Positions 55,041 to 63,576 are shown, numbered from the stretch's first letter. The stretch is DNA of 64,000 bases from Sedimentibacter sp. MB35-C1 (GCF_030913635.1 NZ_CP133188.1:868001-932000); one strand, 5' to 3'. Made by a program: numbers and translations. Notes: generated by a model not told the origin, from the letters alone.

Positions 55041-56324
55041 ATGGATTTTAGATTTCTCTTGAGACAACATGTAGGCGCACCCTGCGTTCCGATGGTAAAA
55101 GTATCGGATCAGGTAAGAAGAGGTCAAAAAATAGCCGAGCCTAACGGACTTGGAGCATATATTCACAGCAGCGTAAACGGAAAAGTATCTGAAATAAATG
55201 ATACGGAAATTATTATTTCGGGAGATGAAAATCAATCGAAAGAATATCTTCCTATCGATGACACAAAGGATTTTCTTGAAGCAATAAAGGAATCCGGAAT
55301 TGTCGGAGCCGGAGGAGCAGGATTTCCAACACATGTGAAATTAAAGACCAAAATTCCCGGCGGTTATGCAATTGTTAATGCTGCGGAGTGCGAGCCCGTT
55401 TTAGGCCATAATATACAATATATTGAAAAATTCGCTTCTAAAATTATAAGTGGATTAAAAATAGTTATGGAAATTACTGATGCGGAACACGGAATTGTGG
55501 CTATAAAGCCTAAACACAAGCATGCGATCAATGTGCTTGAAAAAGCAATAGGAAAAGATAATATTAAAATTAAATTTCTTCCGGATTTGTACCCGGCCGG
55601 AGATGAGAGAGTTATAGTCAGAGAGATTCTAGGGATAGAATTAAAACCCGGGCAATTGCCGAGTGAAGCAAATGCAGTAATACAAAATGTTGAAACAGTA
55701 AAAAATATTGCTTTTGCGGTTGAAGACAGAAAACCTGTAATAGACAAAGATGTTACAGTGGGAGGCAGAGTAAGAAATGCTGGGGATGGTAAAACATTTC
55801 TGGATGTGCCGATAGGATACCCGGTAAAAAAACTTATTGATTCCCTTGGAGGATACATTGAACCACATGGGGAAATAGTACTGGGAGGACCATTTACAGG
55901 CAAGCATGGAAGTGAAGAAGCTCCTGTAACAAAAATACTTGGTGGAATTCTTGTGGCAATGCCTTTCCCTACTGATAAGAGAAAATTCGGCATACTTGCA
56001 TGTGAATGCGGAGCTCAGGAAAGCAGACTTAAAGAAATTGTAAATGCAATGGGTGGTCAGGTAGTTGCTGAAGAAAAATGCAAAAGGATGACTGAAGTAA
56101 ACGGCAGATACAGATGTGAGCTTCCAGGAGTTTGTCCCGGACAGGCACAGACTGTTATAAGCCTTAGAAAAAAAGGTGCTGAAGTTATTTTAACAGGAAG
56201 CTGTGGTGACTGAACTAACACTGTAATGACAGTTACTCCTAGGTTAGGAGTTCCAACATATCACCACACTGACCATGTTCTTAGGGCAGCAGGCCATAAG
56301 TTAGTAAGAAAAATAAAAGAATAG
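55041..56324 (+). CDS. prdC: Proline reductase-associated electron transfer protein PrdC (selenoprotein)
   Basis: The 427-residue RnfC-like protein carries electrons towards proline reductase. It starts DFRFLLRQHVGAPCVPMVKVSDQVRRGQ and has GIVGAGGAGFPTHVKL and NAAECEPVLGHN, as in RnfC. An in-frame UGA at 56211-56213 (codon 391) lies in GSCGD-U-TNTVMTV. Reading through it continues without a stop for 36 codons, including RLGVPTYHHTDHVLRAAG, to a TAG at 56322-56324, and a hairpin follows the UGA. The C-terminal cysteines and Sec would form the redox centre. AAGGAGGTG precedes the ATG at 55041; stopping at the UGA would cut off a conserved-looking tail. Confidence 0.9.
56211..56251 (+). other. 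Selenocysteine UGA and bacterial SECIS-like hairpin in prdC
   Basis: After the UGA (56211-56213), ACTCCTA (56235-56241) pairs perfectly with TAGGAGT (56245-56251) around a GGT apical loop. The loop begins about 28 nt after the UGA, within the usual 16-37 nt window, and starts with G as bacterial SECIS loops do. Confidence 0.8.
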
Positions 56325-56347
56325 AAGTTAAAAAGGAGGTATTTATT

Positions 56348-58228
56348 ATGTCCATTACTCCAGAAACTGCTGAACAACACAAAAAGGATTATGCGGTGGT
56401 ATGCTGCAGGACAGAAGCCGGCAAGATTATTGAAGCCGATTCATTGGAAGATCCTGCTATATTTGCAGACTTAGAAGATTCAGGGTTGCTAAACATTCCT
56501 GATAACTGTTTAAAGATAGGTGAAGTATTAGGTGCAAAGCTAATATCAACCATTGATTCTTTAACACCGATTACTCCGGATGTTGTCGAAGGGGCAAAAA
56601 TAAATGAAGATAATGGTGCTGAAGTAGCAAAATTAACTGAGACAGTTACTGAAGAAGTTGCTGAAAAACCGGCAATTGTACCTGTGGCACCAAGTAATGC
56701 AGGTGTTTTAAAAATACACATTGGAGAGGGAAAAGACATTAATTTAGAAATTCCGATGGGGTATTCATCTGTGGGAACAGGCGTGTCATCTGCAAAAGCA
56801 GAAGAAGCAGCAGCTGTTCAAGAAACAGTGCTAAATGAAGTTCAGGTTAATGGTGAATTACCTGAAAAGAAAATAAGAGAGCTTGTTAAAAAGCACTATA
56901 AAATTGATAAAGTTGAATTAGGACCTGAAACTAAAATTGAAGGTACTACATTATTTATCAGAGAAAATATCTGTGAAGATGCAATTAAAGAAAGCGACTT
57001 AGTTAAAAAAATCAAATTTGACATTATTACTCCTGACAAATACAACTTGTACAGCGAGACTATAATGGATGTTCAGCCTATTGCAACTAAGGAAGGCGAT
57101 TCTAAGATAGGTACCGGAGTTACAAGAGTATTAGACGGTGTAATATTAATGGTTACTGGCGTGGATGAAGGCGGAGTACAGATAGGCGAATTTGGTTCTT
57201 CAGAAGGAATCCTTGAAGAAAACATTATGTGGAACAGACCTGGATCACCTGATAAAGGCGAGATATTTATCAAGACAGAGGTAGTAATTCAGGAACATAC
57301 AAACATGGAAAGACGCGGACCTTATGCTGCTCACAAGGCTTCAGACTTTATCACGCAGGAAATTAGAAATGCGTTAAAGAAATTGGATGATGAGAGTTTG
57401 GTTGTTAACACAGAATTAACAGAACAATACAGAAGACCCGGCAAGAAAAAAGTGGTTGTAGTAAAAGAAATAATGGGTCAGGGAGCAATGCATGATAACT
57501 TGATACTTCCAGTTGAACCTGTAGGTGTTTTAGGTGGAAAGCCAAATGTTGATTTAGGAAATCTTCCTGTAATGATGAGCCCGCTGGAAGTATTGGATGG
57601 AGGTATTCATGCACTCACATGCATAGGACCTGCTTCTAAGGAATGCTCAAGACATTATTGGAGAGAGCCTCTTGTAATTGAAGCTATGAATGATCCCGAC
57701 ATTGATCTTTGCGGTGTAATATTTGTAGGAAGTCCACAGATAAACTCTGAAAAATTCTATGTATCTGAAAGACTTGGAATGATTGTTGAAGGACTGGATG
57801 TTGACGGAGCTGTTGTAACTACAGAAGGCTTTGGAAACAACCATATCGACTTCGTAAGTCATATTGAACAGATAGGAATGAGAGGAATCCCTGTTGTAGG
57901 TATGTCATTCTGTGCTGTTCAGGGCGCTCTGGTAGTAGGAAATCCATATGTAAAATACATGGTGGATAACAACAAATCTCAGGAGGGTATTGAAAATGAG
58001 GTTCTCTCTTGTAATACTCTGTGTCCTGAAGATGCAGTACGTGCGGTAAGCATGCTCAAGTCTGTTATGTCCGGAGAAGAAGTGAAGGAAGCCGAAAGAA
58101 AATGGAATGCAAATGTTAAGGAAAACAATTTGGAGCTTATAGAAAAAGAATGCGACGTTAATATAGAAAGACAAAAAAATGAACAGTCGCTTCCAATGAG
58201 CCAAAAAAGGAAAGAGAAGTACTCATAA
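56348..58228 (+). CDS. prdA: D-proline reductase proprotein PrdA
   Basis: The 626-residue proprotein is cut before Cys425 in GGIHALTCIGPASKEC, and that cysteine becomes the pyruvoyl group that binds D-proline. This would give fragments of about 424 and 202 residues, matching the known 45 and 23 kDa subunits. The N-terminal part holds an alanine/valine-rich linker (about 75-170), then SKIGTGVTRVLDGVILMVTGVDEGGVQIGEFGSSEGIL (a segment shared with PrdD). The C-terminal part (GVIFVGSPQ, GFGNNHIDFVSHIEQIGMR) is shared with PrdE. AGGAGGT precedes the ATG. The next gene starts on the last base of its stop codon. Confidence 0.96.
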   Translation: MSITPETAEQHKKDYAVVCCRTEAGKIIEADSLEDPAIFADLEDSGLLNIPDNCLKIGEVLGAKLISTIDSLTPITPDVVEGAKINEDNGAEVAKLTETVTEEVAEKPAIVPVAPSNAGVLKIHIGEGKDINLEIPMGYSSVGTGVSSAKAEEAAAVQETVLNEVQVNGELPEKKIRELVKKHYKIDKVELGPETKIEGTTLFIRENICEDAIKESDLVKKIKFDIITPDKYNLYSETIMDVQPIATKEGDSKIGTGVTRVLDGVILMVTGVDEGGVQIGEFGSSEGILEENIMWNRPGSPDKGEIFIKTEVVIQEHTNMERRGPYAAHKASDFITQEIRNALKKLDDESLVVNTELTEQYRRPGKKKVVVVKEIMGQGAMHDNLILPVEPVGVLGGKPNVDLGNLPVMMSPLEVLDGGIHALTCIGPASKECSRHYWREPLVIEAMNDPDIDLCGVIFVGSPQINSEKFYVSERLGMIVEGLDVDGAVVTTEGFGNNHIDFVSHIEQIGMRGIPVVGMSFCAVQGALVVGNPYVKYMVDNNKSQEGIENEVLSCNTLCPEDAVRAVSMLKSVMSGEEVKEAERKWNANVKENNLELIEKECDVNIERQKNEQSLPMSQKRKEKYS

Positions 58229-58497
58229 TGAAGTACGGCGAAAAGACAATATATGTCGAAGGCATTATAACCAGAGTAACAGACGGCTCGATGGAGGTTG
58301 ATTTTAAAGGAAGGTTGGGACATATAAGTGTTCCACTTAGAATGGTAATAACAGATTATCCTTTGGAAGTAGGGCAGGAAGTTGCGCTGAATATGAGCTT
58401 TTTAGAAGTCATAAGCCCAAAAGTTAATGAAAAATATAGAAGCAATTTTGATAGACATATTGAAGTTGAGGAGGTAAAAAATGAGTCAGATAGTTAA
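58228..58497 (+). CDS. Small conserved protein of the proline reductase operon
   Basis: This 89-residue protein begins KYGEKTIYVEGIITRVTDGSMEVDFKGRLGHISVPLRMVITDYPLEVGQEV and looks like a small beta-barrel, with the C-terminus rich in Glu, Asn and Ser. I recall a similar small gene (CBO2795-like) between prdA and prdB in other clostridia, but its function is unknown. Its start shares a base with the prdA stop (TAATG), and it overlaps prdB by 17 bp, so it is surely translated with them. A role in assembly or maturation is only a guess. Confidence 0.75.
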   Translation: MKYGEKTIYVEGIITRVTDGSMEVDFKGRLGHISVPLRMVITDYPLEVGQEVALNMSFLEVISPKVNEKYRSNFDRHIEVEEVKNESDS

Positions 58498-59203
58498 AGG
58501 CTTACAATCTGAAATATTTGCCCCAATTACACCACCATCTGTTTTCACTCCTGTTACAATGGAGTTGAAAGATATGAAGGTGGCATTGGCATCAGCTGCC
58601 GGAATACACTTGAAAAGTGATAAAAGATTTAATTTAGCAGGAGATTTTACTTACAGAATAGTTCCTGGAGATACTCCTACAAGTGAATTAATGGTATCAC
58701 ACGGCGGTTATGATAATGGCGATGTTAATAAGGATGTAAACTGTATGTTTCCTCTTGACAGGTTGAGAGAGCTTAAAGAGGAAGGGTTAATTAAAGAAGT
58801 GGCTGAAAGTCATGTAGGATTTATGGGAGGCGGCGGAAATCAGCAGAAATTTACTGAAGAAACCGGACCTCAGATAGCTAAAATATTGAAGGATGAGAAT
58901 GTGGATGCAGTGCTGCTTACAGCAGGCTGAGGTACTTGCCACCGCTCTGCCGTGATTGTGCAGAGAGCGATTGAGGAAGCTGGAATACCAACTATTATTA
59001 TAGCAGCTCTTCCTCCGGTAGTGCGCCAAAATGGTACTCCGAGAGCCGTATCTCCAAGAGTCCCTATGGGTGCTAATGCAGGTGAACCGAATAATCCTGA
59101 GATGCAAAGAAATATTGTTAGAGATACACTTAAGCAATTGGTTGAAATTCAGACACCAGGTAAGATTGTTCCACTGCCTTACGAATATATTGCTAAGGTT
59201 TAA
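58481..59203 (+). CDS. prdB: D-proline reductase selenoprotein subunit PrdB
   Basis: The 240-residue subunit contains the catalytic selenocysteine at codon 150, an in-frame UGA at 58928-58930, in LLTAG-U-GTCHRSAVIVQRAIEEAG. The downstream frame is open to 59203 and matches the family (PTIIIAALPPVVRQNGTPRA, GEPNNPEMQR). Read without recoding it would be split into 149 and 90 residue parts. The protein reduces the D-proline bound to the pyruvoyl group of PrdA to 5-aminovalerate. TGAGGAGG lies before the ATG at 58481. A hairpin follows the UGA. Confidence 0.97.
58928..58965 (+). other. Selenocysteine UGA and bacterial SECIS-like hairpin in prdB
   Basis: CTCTGC (58945-58950) pairs with GCAGAG (58960-58965) around a 9-nt loop, CGTGATTGT, which has G at its second position. 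The loop begins about 21 nt after the UGA, within the usual distance. Confidence 0.75.
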
Positions 59204-59213
59204 GCTTAAATAT

Positions 59214-59245
59214 ACTATCTGTCTCATTTAAATGAGACAGATAGT
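59214..59245. repeat. 32-bp perfect palindrome between prdB and prdD
   Basis: Two 16-bp perfectly complementary arms (59214-59229 and 59230-59245) lie in the 54-bp gap between prdB and prdD. No T run follows on either strand, so it is not a standard terminator. It may stabilise or process the mRNA and so separate the abundance of prdAB from that of prdDE. Confidence 0.85.
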
Positions 59246-59257
59246 TAAAAAAGGGTG

Positions 59258-60031
59258 ATGAAATTGGAATACAATCAGGAAATAGTAATAAGAAGACTTG
59301 TTATTAAGTCGTATCACATAACAGAGGTTGAAGCTAACGATGAATTTTTAATAAATAACAGAACTCTTGCTATTCAGAACAATTACTTTAATAAGATAAT
59401 TGATAATAATGAATATGTGGAAAAAATTGATGTTCATGTTATAAAACCAGGTGAGCATAATAGATTTGTCAATAGCATTATGGATATTATCCCAATATCA
59501 ACTAAAGTGCTTGGAGTGATAGGAGAAGGAATAACCCACACTTTAACAGGAGTGTATGTTATGATGACCGGCGCTGATAAAAATGGTGTACAAATGGCTG
59601 AATTTGGATCCTCAGAAGGTATTTTGAAAGAAAAATTATTTCTTGGAAAAGCAGGAACTCCTGGAGAGAACGATTATATAATTCATGTTGATATAACATT
59701 TAAAGAAGGGTTAATGTCAAACAGAATGTATCCAACGGAGGGACACAGGCTATGCGATTCTTTTATACAAGAAATAAGAAATATATTAAAAAAAATACCT
59801 GCGCAAGAATTTAATGAAAAGTATGAATACTTCGACAAAATTAGGCCTGGTAAAAAGAGAGTAGCTATTGTCAAGCAAATAGCGGGGCAGGGAACTATGT
59901 ACGACAACCAGTTATTCAGCGAAGAACCTTCAGGATTTGCCGGTGGGAAATCCATAATTGACATGAAAAATCTCCCTATTGTTCTTAGCCCTAATGAATA
60001 TAGGGACGGAGCACTGAGAGCAATGGTATAA
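59258..60031 (+). CDS. prdD: PrdD, paralogue of the N-terminal part of PrdA
   Basis: The 257-residue protein aligns with PrdA residues about 190-424. Shared segments are LGVIGEGITHTLTGVYVMMTGADKNGVQMAEFGSSEGIL (PrdA: the matching GVTRVLDGV region) and IVKQIAGQGTMYDNQL with PrdA VVKEIMGQGAMHDNLI. It ends at VLSPNEYRDGALRAMV, which is where PrdA has LTC and is cut. PrdD lacks the alanine-rich linker and the processing cysteine. The start is ATG at 59258; TTG at 59264 fits the AAGG site slightly better. Its role is unknown, possibly structural or regulatory for the reductase. Confidence 0.88.
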   Translation: MKLEYNQEIVIRRLVIKSYHITEVEANDEFLINNRTLAIQNNYFNKIIDNNEYVEKIDVHVIKPGEHNRFVNSIMDIIPISTKVLGVIGEGITHTLTGVYVMMTGADKNGVQMAEFGSSEGILKEKLFLGKAGTPGENDYIIHVDITFKEGLMSNRMYPTEGHRLCDSFIQEIRNILKKIPAQEFNEKYEYFDKIRPGKKRVAIVKQIAGQGTMYDNQLFSEEPSGFAGGKSIIDMKNLPIVLSPNEYRDGALRAMV

Positions 60032-60043
60032 GGAGGTGTTTTT

Positions 60044-60514
60044 ATGGGTATAGGACCATCGACTAAAGAGACGACACTTCATCATTTTAGAGATCCTTTA
60101 CTGGAAATTGCTTCATCTGATGATGATTTAGATGTTGTAGGAGTAGTACTTGTGGGAACTCCGCAAGATAATGAGTATAAAAATTTTGTAGGTAAAAGAA
60201 CTGCTGCGTGGCTGGAAGCAATGAGGGTTGATGGAGCTATCATATCCTGTGACGGATGGGGAAACAGCCATGTGGATTATGCTAACACTATTGAAGAGAT
60301 AGGGAAACGTAATATCCCTTTGGTAGGTATGGCATTTATAGGAACTCAGGCACAATTTGTTGTTACAAATAAGTATATGGATACTATTGTGGATATAAAT
60401 AAGTCTGAAGAAGGAATAGAAACAGAAAATGTCGGAGAAAATAATGCAAGTAAGATTGATGCGAAAAAAGCTGTTGCATTGTTAAAATTAAAAATGCGGA
60501 GAGGGCGTAAGTAG
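60044..60514 (+). CDS. prdE: PrdE, paralogue of the C-terminal part of PrdA
   Basis: The 156-residue protein aligns with PrdA from Cys425 onwards: MGIGPSTKETTLHHFRDPLLEI against CIGPASKECSRHYWREPLVIE, then VVGVVLVGTPQ, GWGNSHVDYANTIEEIGKRNIPLVGMAF. The initiator methionine lies beside the position of the pyruvoyl-forming cysteine, so no such cofactor can form here. Together PrdD and PrdE look like a PrdA split at the cleavage point into two genes. AAGGAGGTG precedes the ATG. Confidence 0.88.
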   Translation: MGIGPSTKETTLHHFRDPLLEIASSDDDLDVVGVVLVGTPQDNEYKNFVGKRTAAWLEAMRVDGAIISCDGWGNSHVDYANTIEEIGKRNIPLVGMAFIGTQAQFVVTNKYMDTIVDINKSEEGIETENVGENNASKIDAKKAVALLKLKMRRGRK

Positions 60515-60582
60515 AAAATTTAGCATACAAATCAACGTTAAAATTTTAACAACAACACAATTTAAGTGAGGGAGGTAATTCT

Positions 60583-61590
60583 ATGAAATTTTCTAGAAGT
60601 ATAGTGGCTATAGATTCTCATACTATGGGAGAACCTACAAGAGTAATTGTAGGAGGTGTACCATCAATAAAAGGTGCAACTATGCCGGAAAAGAAAAAAT
60701 ATTTAGAAGATCACATGGACTATATTAGAACATCAATTATGCACGAACCGAGAGGGCATAATGATATGTTCGGATCTATTATTACACAGCCAACATCTGA
60801 TAAAGCGGATATCGGTATTATCTTTATGGATGGGGGAGGATACCTGAATATGTGCGGTCATGGTTCCATAGGAGCTGCGACGGTTGTTGTTGAAAATGGA
60901 ATGGTTCCTATGGTTGAGCCTGTAACAGAAATAAATTTGGAAGCTCCGGCCGGCATAGTGAAAGCAAAAGTTTTCGTAGAATGCGGTAAAGTAAAAGAAG
61001 TATCTATAACTAATGTACCGGCTTTTCTCTATAAGAGAGATGTAAAAATAAATGTTCCTGAAATTGGAGAAATTATATTAGATATTTCATTTGGAGGAAG
61101 CTTTTTTGCAATATTAAATGCAAAGCAGCTTGGTCTCGAGATTATACCTGCTAATGCAGATAAGTTGAAAAATATTGGAATGGTTATTCGCGACGTCGTT
61201 AATAAGGAGATTAAGGTACAACATCCTACTCTTCCGCATATCAACACAGTTGACTTGGTGGAAATATATGACGAGCCGACTAATCCAGAAGCAACATATA
61301 AGAATGTAGTTGTGTTTGGTGACGGACAAGTAGATCGATCGCCATGCGGAACGGGAACATCAGCGAAAATGGCCACATTGTATGCAAAAGGTAAGCTAAA
61401 ACTGGGTGAACCATTTGTGTATGAAAGCATAATAGGGACGTTGTTCAGAGGCAGAGTTCTAGAAACAACTAAAGTAGGGGATCTAGATGCAATAGTTCCG
61501 GAAATTACAGGCAGTGCTTATATTACAGGATACAGTAACTACGTCATAGATGACAGTGACCCAGTAAGGCATGGATTTATGCTACAGTAA
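60583..61590 (+). CDS. prdF: Proline racemase
   Basis: The 335-residue enzyme interconverts L- and D-proline, supplying D-proline to the reductase. The two catalytic cysteines are Cys91 in NMCGHGSIGA and Cys255 in DRSPCGTGTSAKM. SIVAIDSHTMGEPTRVI at the start is typical, and the length agrees with the family. Hydroxyproline epimerases share this fold, but two Cys with this context and the operon support proline. GGGAGG precedes the ATG. It is near the end of the prd operon. Confidence 0.95.
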   Translation: MKFSRSIVAIDSHTMGEPTRVIVGGVPSIKGATMPEKKKYLEDHMDYIRTSIMHEPRGHNDMFGSIITQPTSDKADIGIIFMDGGGYLNMCGHGSIGAATVVVENGMVPMVEPVTEINLEAPAGIVKAKVFVECGKVKEVSITNVPAFLYKRDVKINVPEIGEIILDISFGGSFFAILNAKQLGLEIIPANADKLKNIGMVIRDVVNKEIKVQHPTLPHINTVDLVEIYDEPTNPEATYKNVVVFGDGQVDRSPCGTGTSAKMATLYAKGKLKLGEPFVYESIIGTLFRGRVLETTKVGDLDAIVPEITGSAYITGYSNYVIDDSDPVRHGFMLQ

Positions 61591-61641
61591 AGTATTATTG
61601 TTAATTAAAATTAAAAACCAAAAAATTATGGAGGATTGTTT

Positions 61642-62547
61642 ATGGTAAGTATATTACTCAGTGTCTTAGGACTGTTTACATTAGCATTTCTAGTTGTATT
61701 TTTAAAAGACTTTTTTGCAAATAAGAATAATCTTGAGGAAGAAACAAACTGGTTGAAGTCAGGCATAATTGGGCTTCTAACAAATTTCTTTGACACTCTG
61801 GGAATAGGAAGTTTTGCTCCTACGACAGCTTTGCTGAGAACATTTAAACAAATAAAAGATAGAGTAATTCCGGGAACTTTAAATGTTTCTTGTACAGTAC
61901 CGGTTGTAATCGAAGCGTTTGCGTTTATAACTGTAGTTAAGGTAGAACCGATAACTTTGACATCGATGTTGGTAGCTGCTGTACTGGGTTCGGTACTTGG
62001 TGCAGGATATGTTTCTAAGATGCCGGAAAAGAAAATACAGCTTATCATGGGAGTTGCATTGCTTGCAACAGCATTCTTGATGTTTTCTAAGCAGTTGGGA
62101 TGGATTGCAGGATTAGGAACAGGAACTGAAATTGGACTTACAGGAGCCAAATTAATTGCAGCAGTAGTCGGCAACTTCATACTGGGTGCATTAATGACGG
62201 CAGGAATAGGACTTTATGCTCCGTGCATGGCTTTAGTTTATATACTTGGAATGTCTCCGGCTGTTGCTTTCCCTGTTATGATGGGTTCTTGCGCATTCTT
62301 AATGCCAGTAGCTTCTATTAAGTTTGTAAAAGAAGGGGCGTACAACAGAAAGGTATCATTAGCAATTACTATAGGCGGTATAATAGGTGTATTATTAGCT
62401 GTATTTGTATTCACTTCACTGCCATTGGATGTGTTAACTTGGCTTGTAATTGCAGTAGTAACATACACAGGTATAACTTTGTTGAAAGCTTCAATGAAAG
62501 AGGTAGCGATAGAAGCTGCTGAAACAAACAATAAACCAATTCAATAA
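61642..62547 (+). CDS. TSUP-family (TauE/SafE-like) permease
   Basis: The 301-residue membrane protein has about eight helices. It resembles TauE/SafE sulfite/organic anion permeases, with the paired SGIIGLLTNFFDTLGIGSFAPTTALLRTF and GNFILGALMTAGIGLYAPCMALVYILGMSPAVAFPVMMGSCAF regions at the two half-repeats. It follows prdF by 51 bp and is likely in the prd operon. The substrate is not known; export of a product such as 5-aminovalerate is conceivable but unproven. The ATG at 61642 follows GGAGG by 7 bases; a TTG at 61636 is less likely. Confidence 0.78.
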   Translation: MVSILLSVLGLFTLAFLVVFLKDFFANKNNLEEETNWLKSGIIGLLTNFFDTLGIGSFAPTTALLRTFKQIKDRVIPGTLNVSCTVPVVIEAFAFITVVKVEPITLTSMLVAAVLGSVLGAGYVSKMPEKKIQLIMGVALLATAFLMFSKQLGWIAGLGTGTEIGLTGAKLIAAVVGNFILGALMTAGIGLYAPCMALVYILGMSPAVAFPVMMGSCAFLMPVASIKFVKEGAYNRKVSLAITIGGIIGVLLAVFVFTSLPLDVLTWLVIAVVTYTGITLLKASMKEVAIEAAETNNKPIQ

Positions 62548-62560
62548 CTTTAATTGATAC

Positions 62561-62611
62561 AGCCGATAATTGGCAGGTTGAATTGAGCGATCAGTCTGTC
62601 AATTATCGGCT
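62561..62611. terminator. Long inverted repeat after the permease gene
   Basis: Arms 62561-62576 and 62596-62611 form a 16-bp stem with one wobble pair and a 19-nt loop. No strong T run follows, but its position makes it the likely end of the prd operon. Confidence 0.5.
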
Positions 62612-62898
62612 AATATTCAAACTTAATTAGCTTAAATATTCATACATTGGAGCAACTATTGATTATACGCAGTTCACGTCTATAGAAACAATTATGTTTA
62701 CGGAAAATGTGTTTTATCCGTTTTTTGCGAGTTATATATGCAATTTCGCACACTAAGCCAATAATACACCTATTATACTAAAACTTGCTTTTAAAAAAGA
62801 ATTACTCCTAATGCGATGAAGATTATGCAATTTTCTTGATTCATCAACACAAACATATGCCGTGACAAGCACATGTTTATTTTTTATACAAGGGGAAA
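62612..62898. other. Intergenic stretch without a recognised gene
   Basis: This AT-rich gap between the permease and the SEC-C gene has no supported gene, RNA or repeat beyond the preceding inverted repeat. A short plus-strand reading frame over 62873-63064 is antisense to the SEC-C gene and is not supported. Confidence 0.6.
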
Positions 62899-63396
62899 TT
62901 ATTTACCGCAGCATTTTTTATATTTTTTTCCGGAGCCGCACGGGCACGGATCATTTCTTCCAATCTTGGTTTCTGCAATTACTTGCTTTGATCTGTTGAA
63001 GTCTTTTTTTATTTTTTTCCTTTTATCATCATCAAATATATTGCTCCACTCATTCATTCCATAAAGCCATTCCGCTTTTGCGTCATGCATATTCCACAAA
63101 AGTTTTTCCCAATCTAGCTCTGCTTTTAACACCGACTCTTCTGTTAATGAATCTAAGTCAAGACCTTCCTTGAAGCTTGTGTTTGCACCGTCAAGAAATC
63201 CTATATATTCCATACTGGTCATATCGTTATGTTTTGATAAATCAACTACTTTCCCCTCAATTACAGGGCTTTTAGATTCAAGTATTTTTCTGTAGCATTC
63301 AGCTTCTTTAGCCATGTAATCCTTGAAAAAATTTTGGTATTCTTCCTGTGTTTTAATATTCTTTAAAGCTTCATTCCATTCTGTATATAAACTCAT
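62899..63396 (-). CDS. SEC-C motif protein
   Basis: The 165-residue protein ends in the zinc-binding SEC-C motif, [21 protein letters not shown] (C-terminal 21 residues, with the [13 protein letters not shown] core), as at the end of SecA. The rest (about 1-140) is a charged helical region with no recognised domain. Stand-alone SEC-C proteins are common, and few have known roles. The ATG at 63396 follows a GGAGGC site on the minus strand; a longer upstream reading frame lacks one. Confidence 0.85.
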   Translation of the reverse strand: MSLYTEWNEALKNIKTQEEYQNFFKDYMAKEAECYRKILESKSPVIEGKVVDLSKHNDMTSMEYIGFLDGANTSFKEGLDLDSLTEESVLKAELDWEKLLWNMHDAKAEWLYGMNEWSNIFDDDKRKKIKKDFNRSKQVIAETKIGRNDPCPCGSGKKYKKCCGK

Positions 63397-63456
63397 TTTT
63401 GCCTCCAAATAATTTACTATCGTTATTTTAACAGCAAAATAATAAAATATCAAGAC

Positions 63457-63487
63457 AAAAAATGCCGCAGAATGTGCGGCATTTTTG
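63457..63487 (-). terminator. Terminator upstream of the SEC-C gene
   Basis: AAAAATGCCGCA (63458-63469) pairs with TGCGGCATTTTT (63475-63486); T runs exist on both strands. It ends transcription of the minus-strand remnant and the partial gene to its right. Confidence 0.85.
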
Positions 63488-63490
63488 CTA

Positions 63491-63553
63491 TTATTTTTGT
63501 TTAAGCAGATCTCTTATTTCTGTTAAAAGTTCCTCTTGGTAGTCTATATTGAT
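63491..63553 (-). pseudogene. 3' remnant of mscL
   Basis: On the minus strand these 20 codons and a stop read [20 protein letters not shown]. Twelve or so of them match the C-terminal cytoplasmic helix of the large mechanosensitive channel MscL ([13 protein letters not shown] in E. coli). A stop lies just upstream and nothing else of the channel remains. The remnant sits right against the terminator, as a gene end would. Confidence 0.6.
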
Positions 63554-63576
63554 TTAACATACTAATGAAGGAATTA

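Noticed and set aside
56211-56213. UGA as the true stop of prdC
   Set aside because: The frame stays open for 36 more codons with plausible protein sequence, and a perfect SECIS-like hairpin follows.
58481-58930. prdB as a truncated gene followed by a separate small gene at 58952
   Set aside because: The UGA is in the exact family position for selenocysteine, and both halves are in the same frame and match PrdB.
62873-63064. Small plus-strand open frame
   Set aside because: It is antisense to the SEC-C gene, with no independent support.
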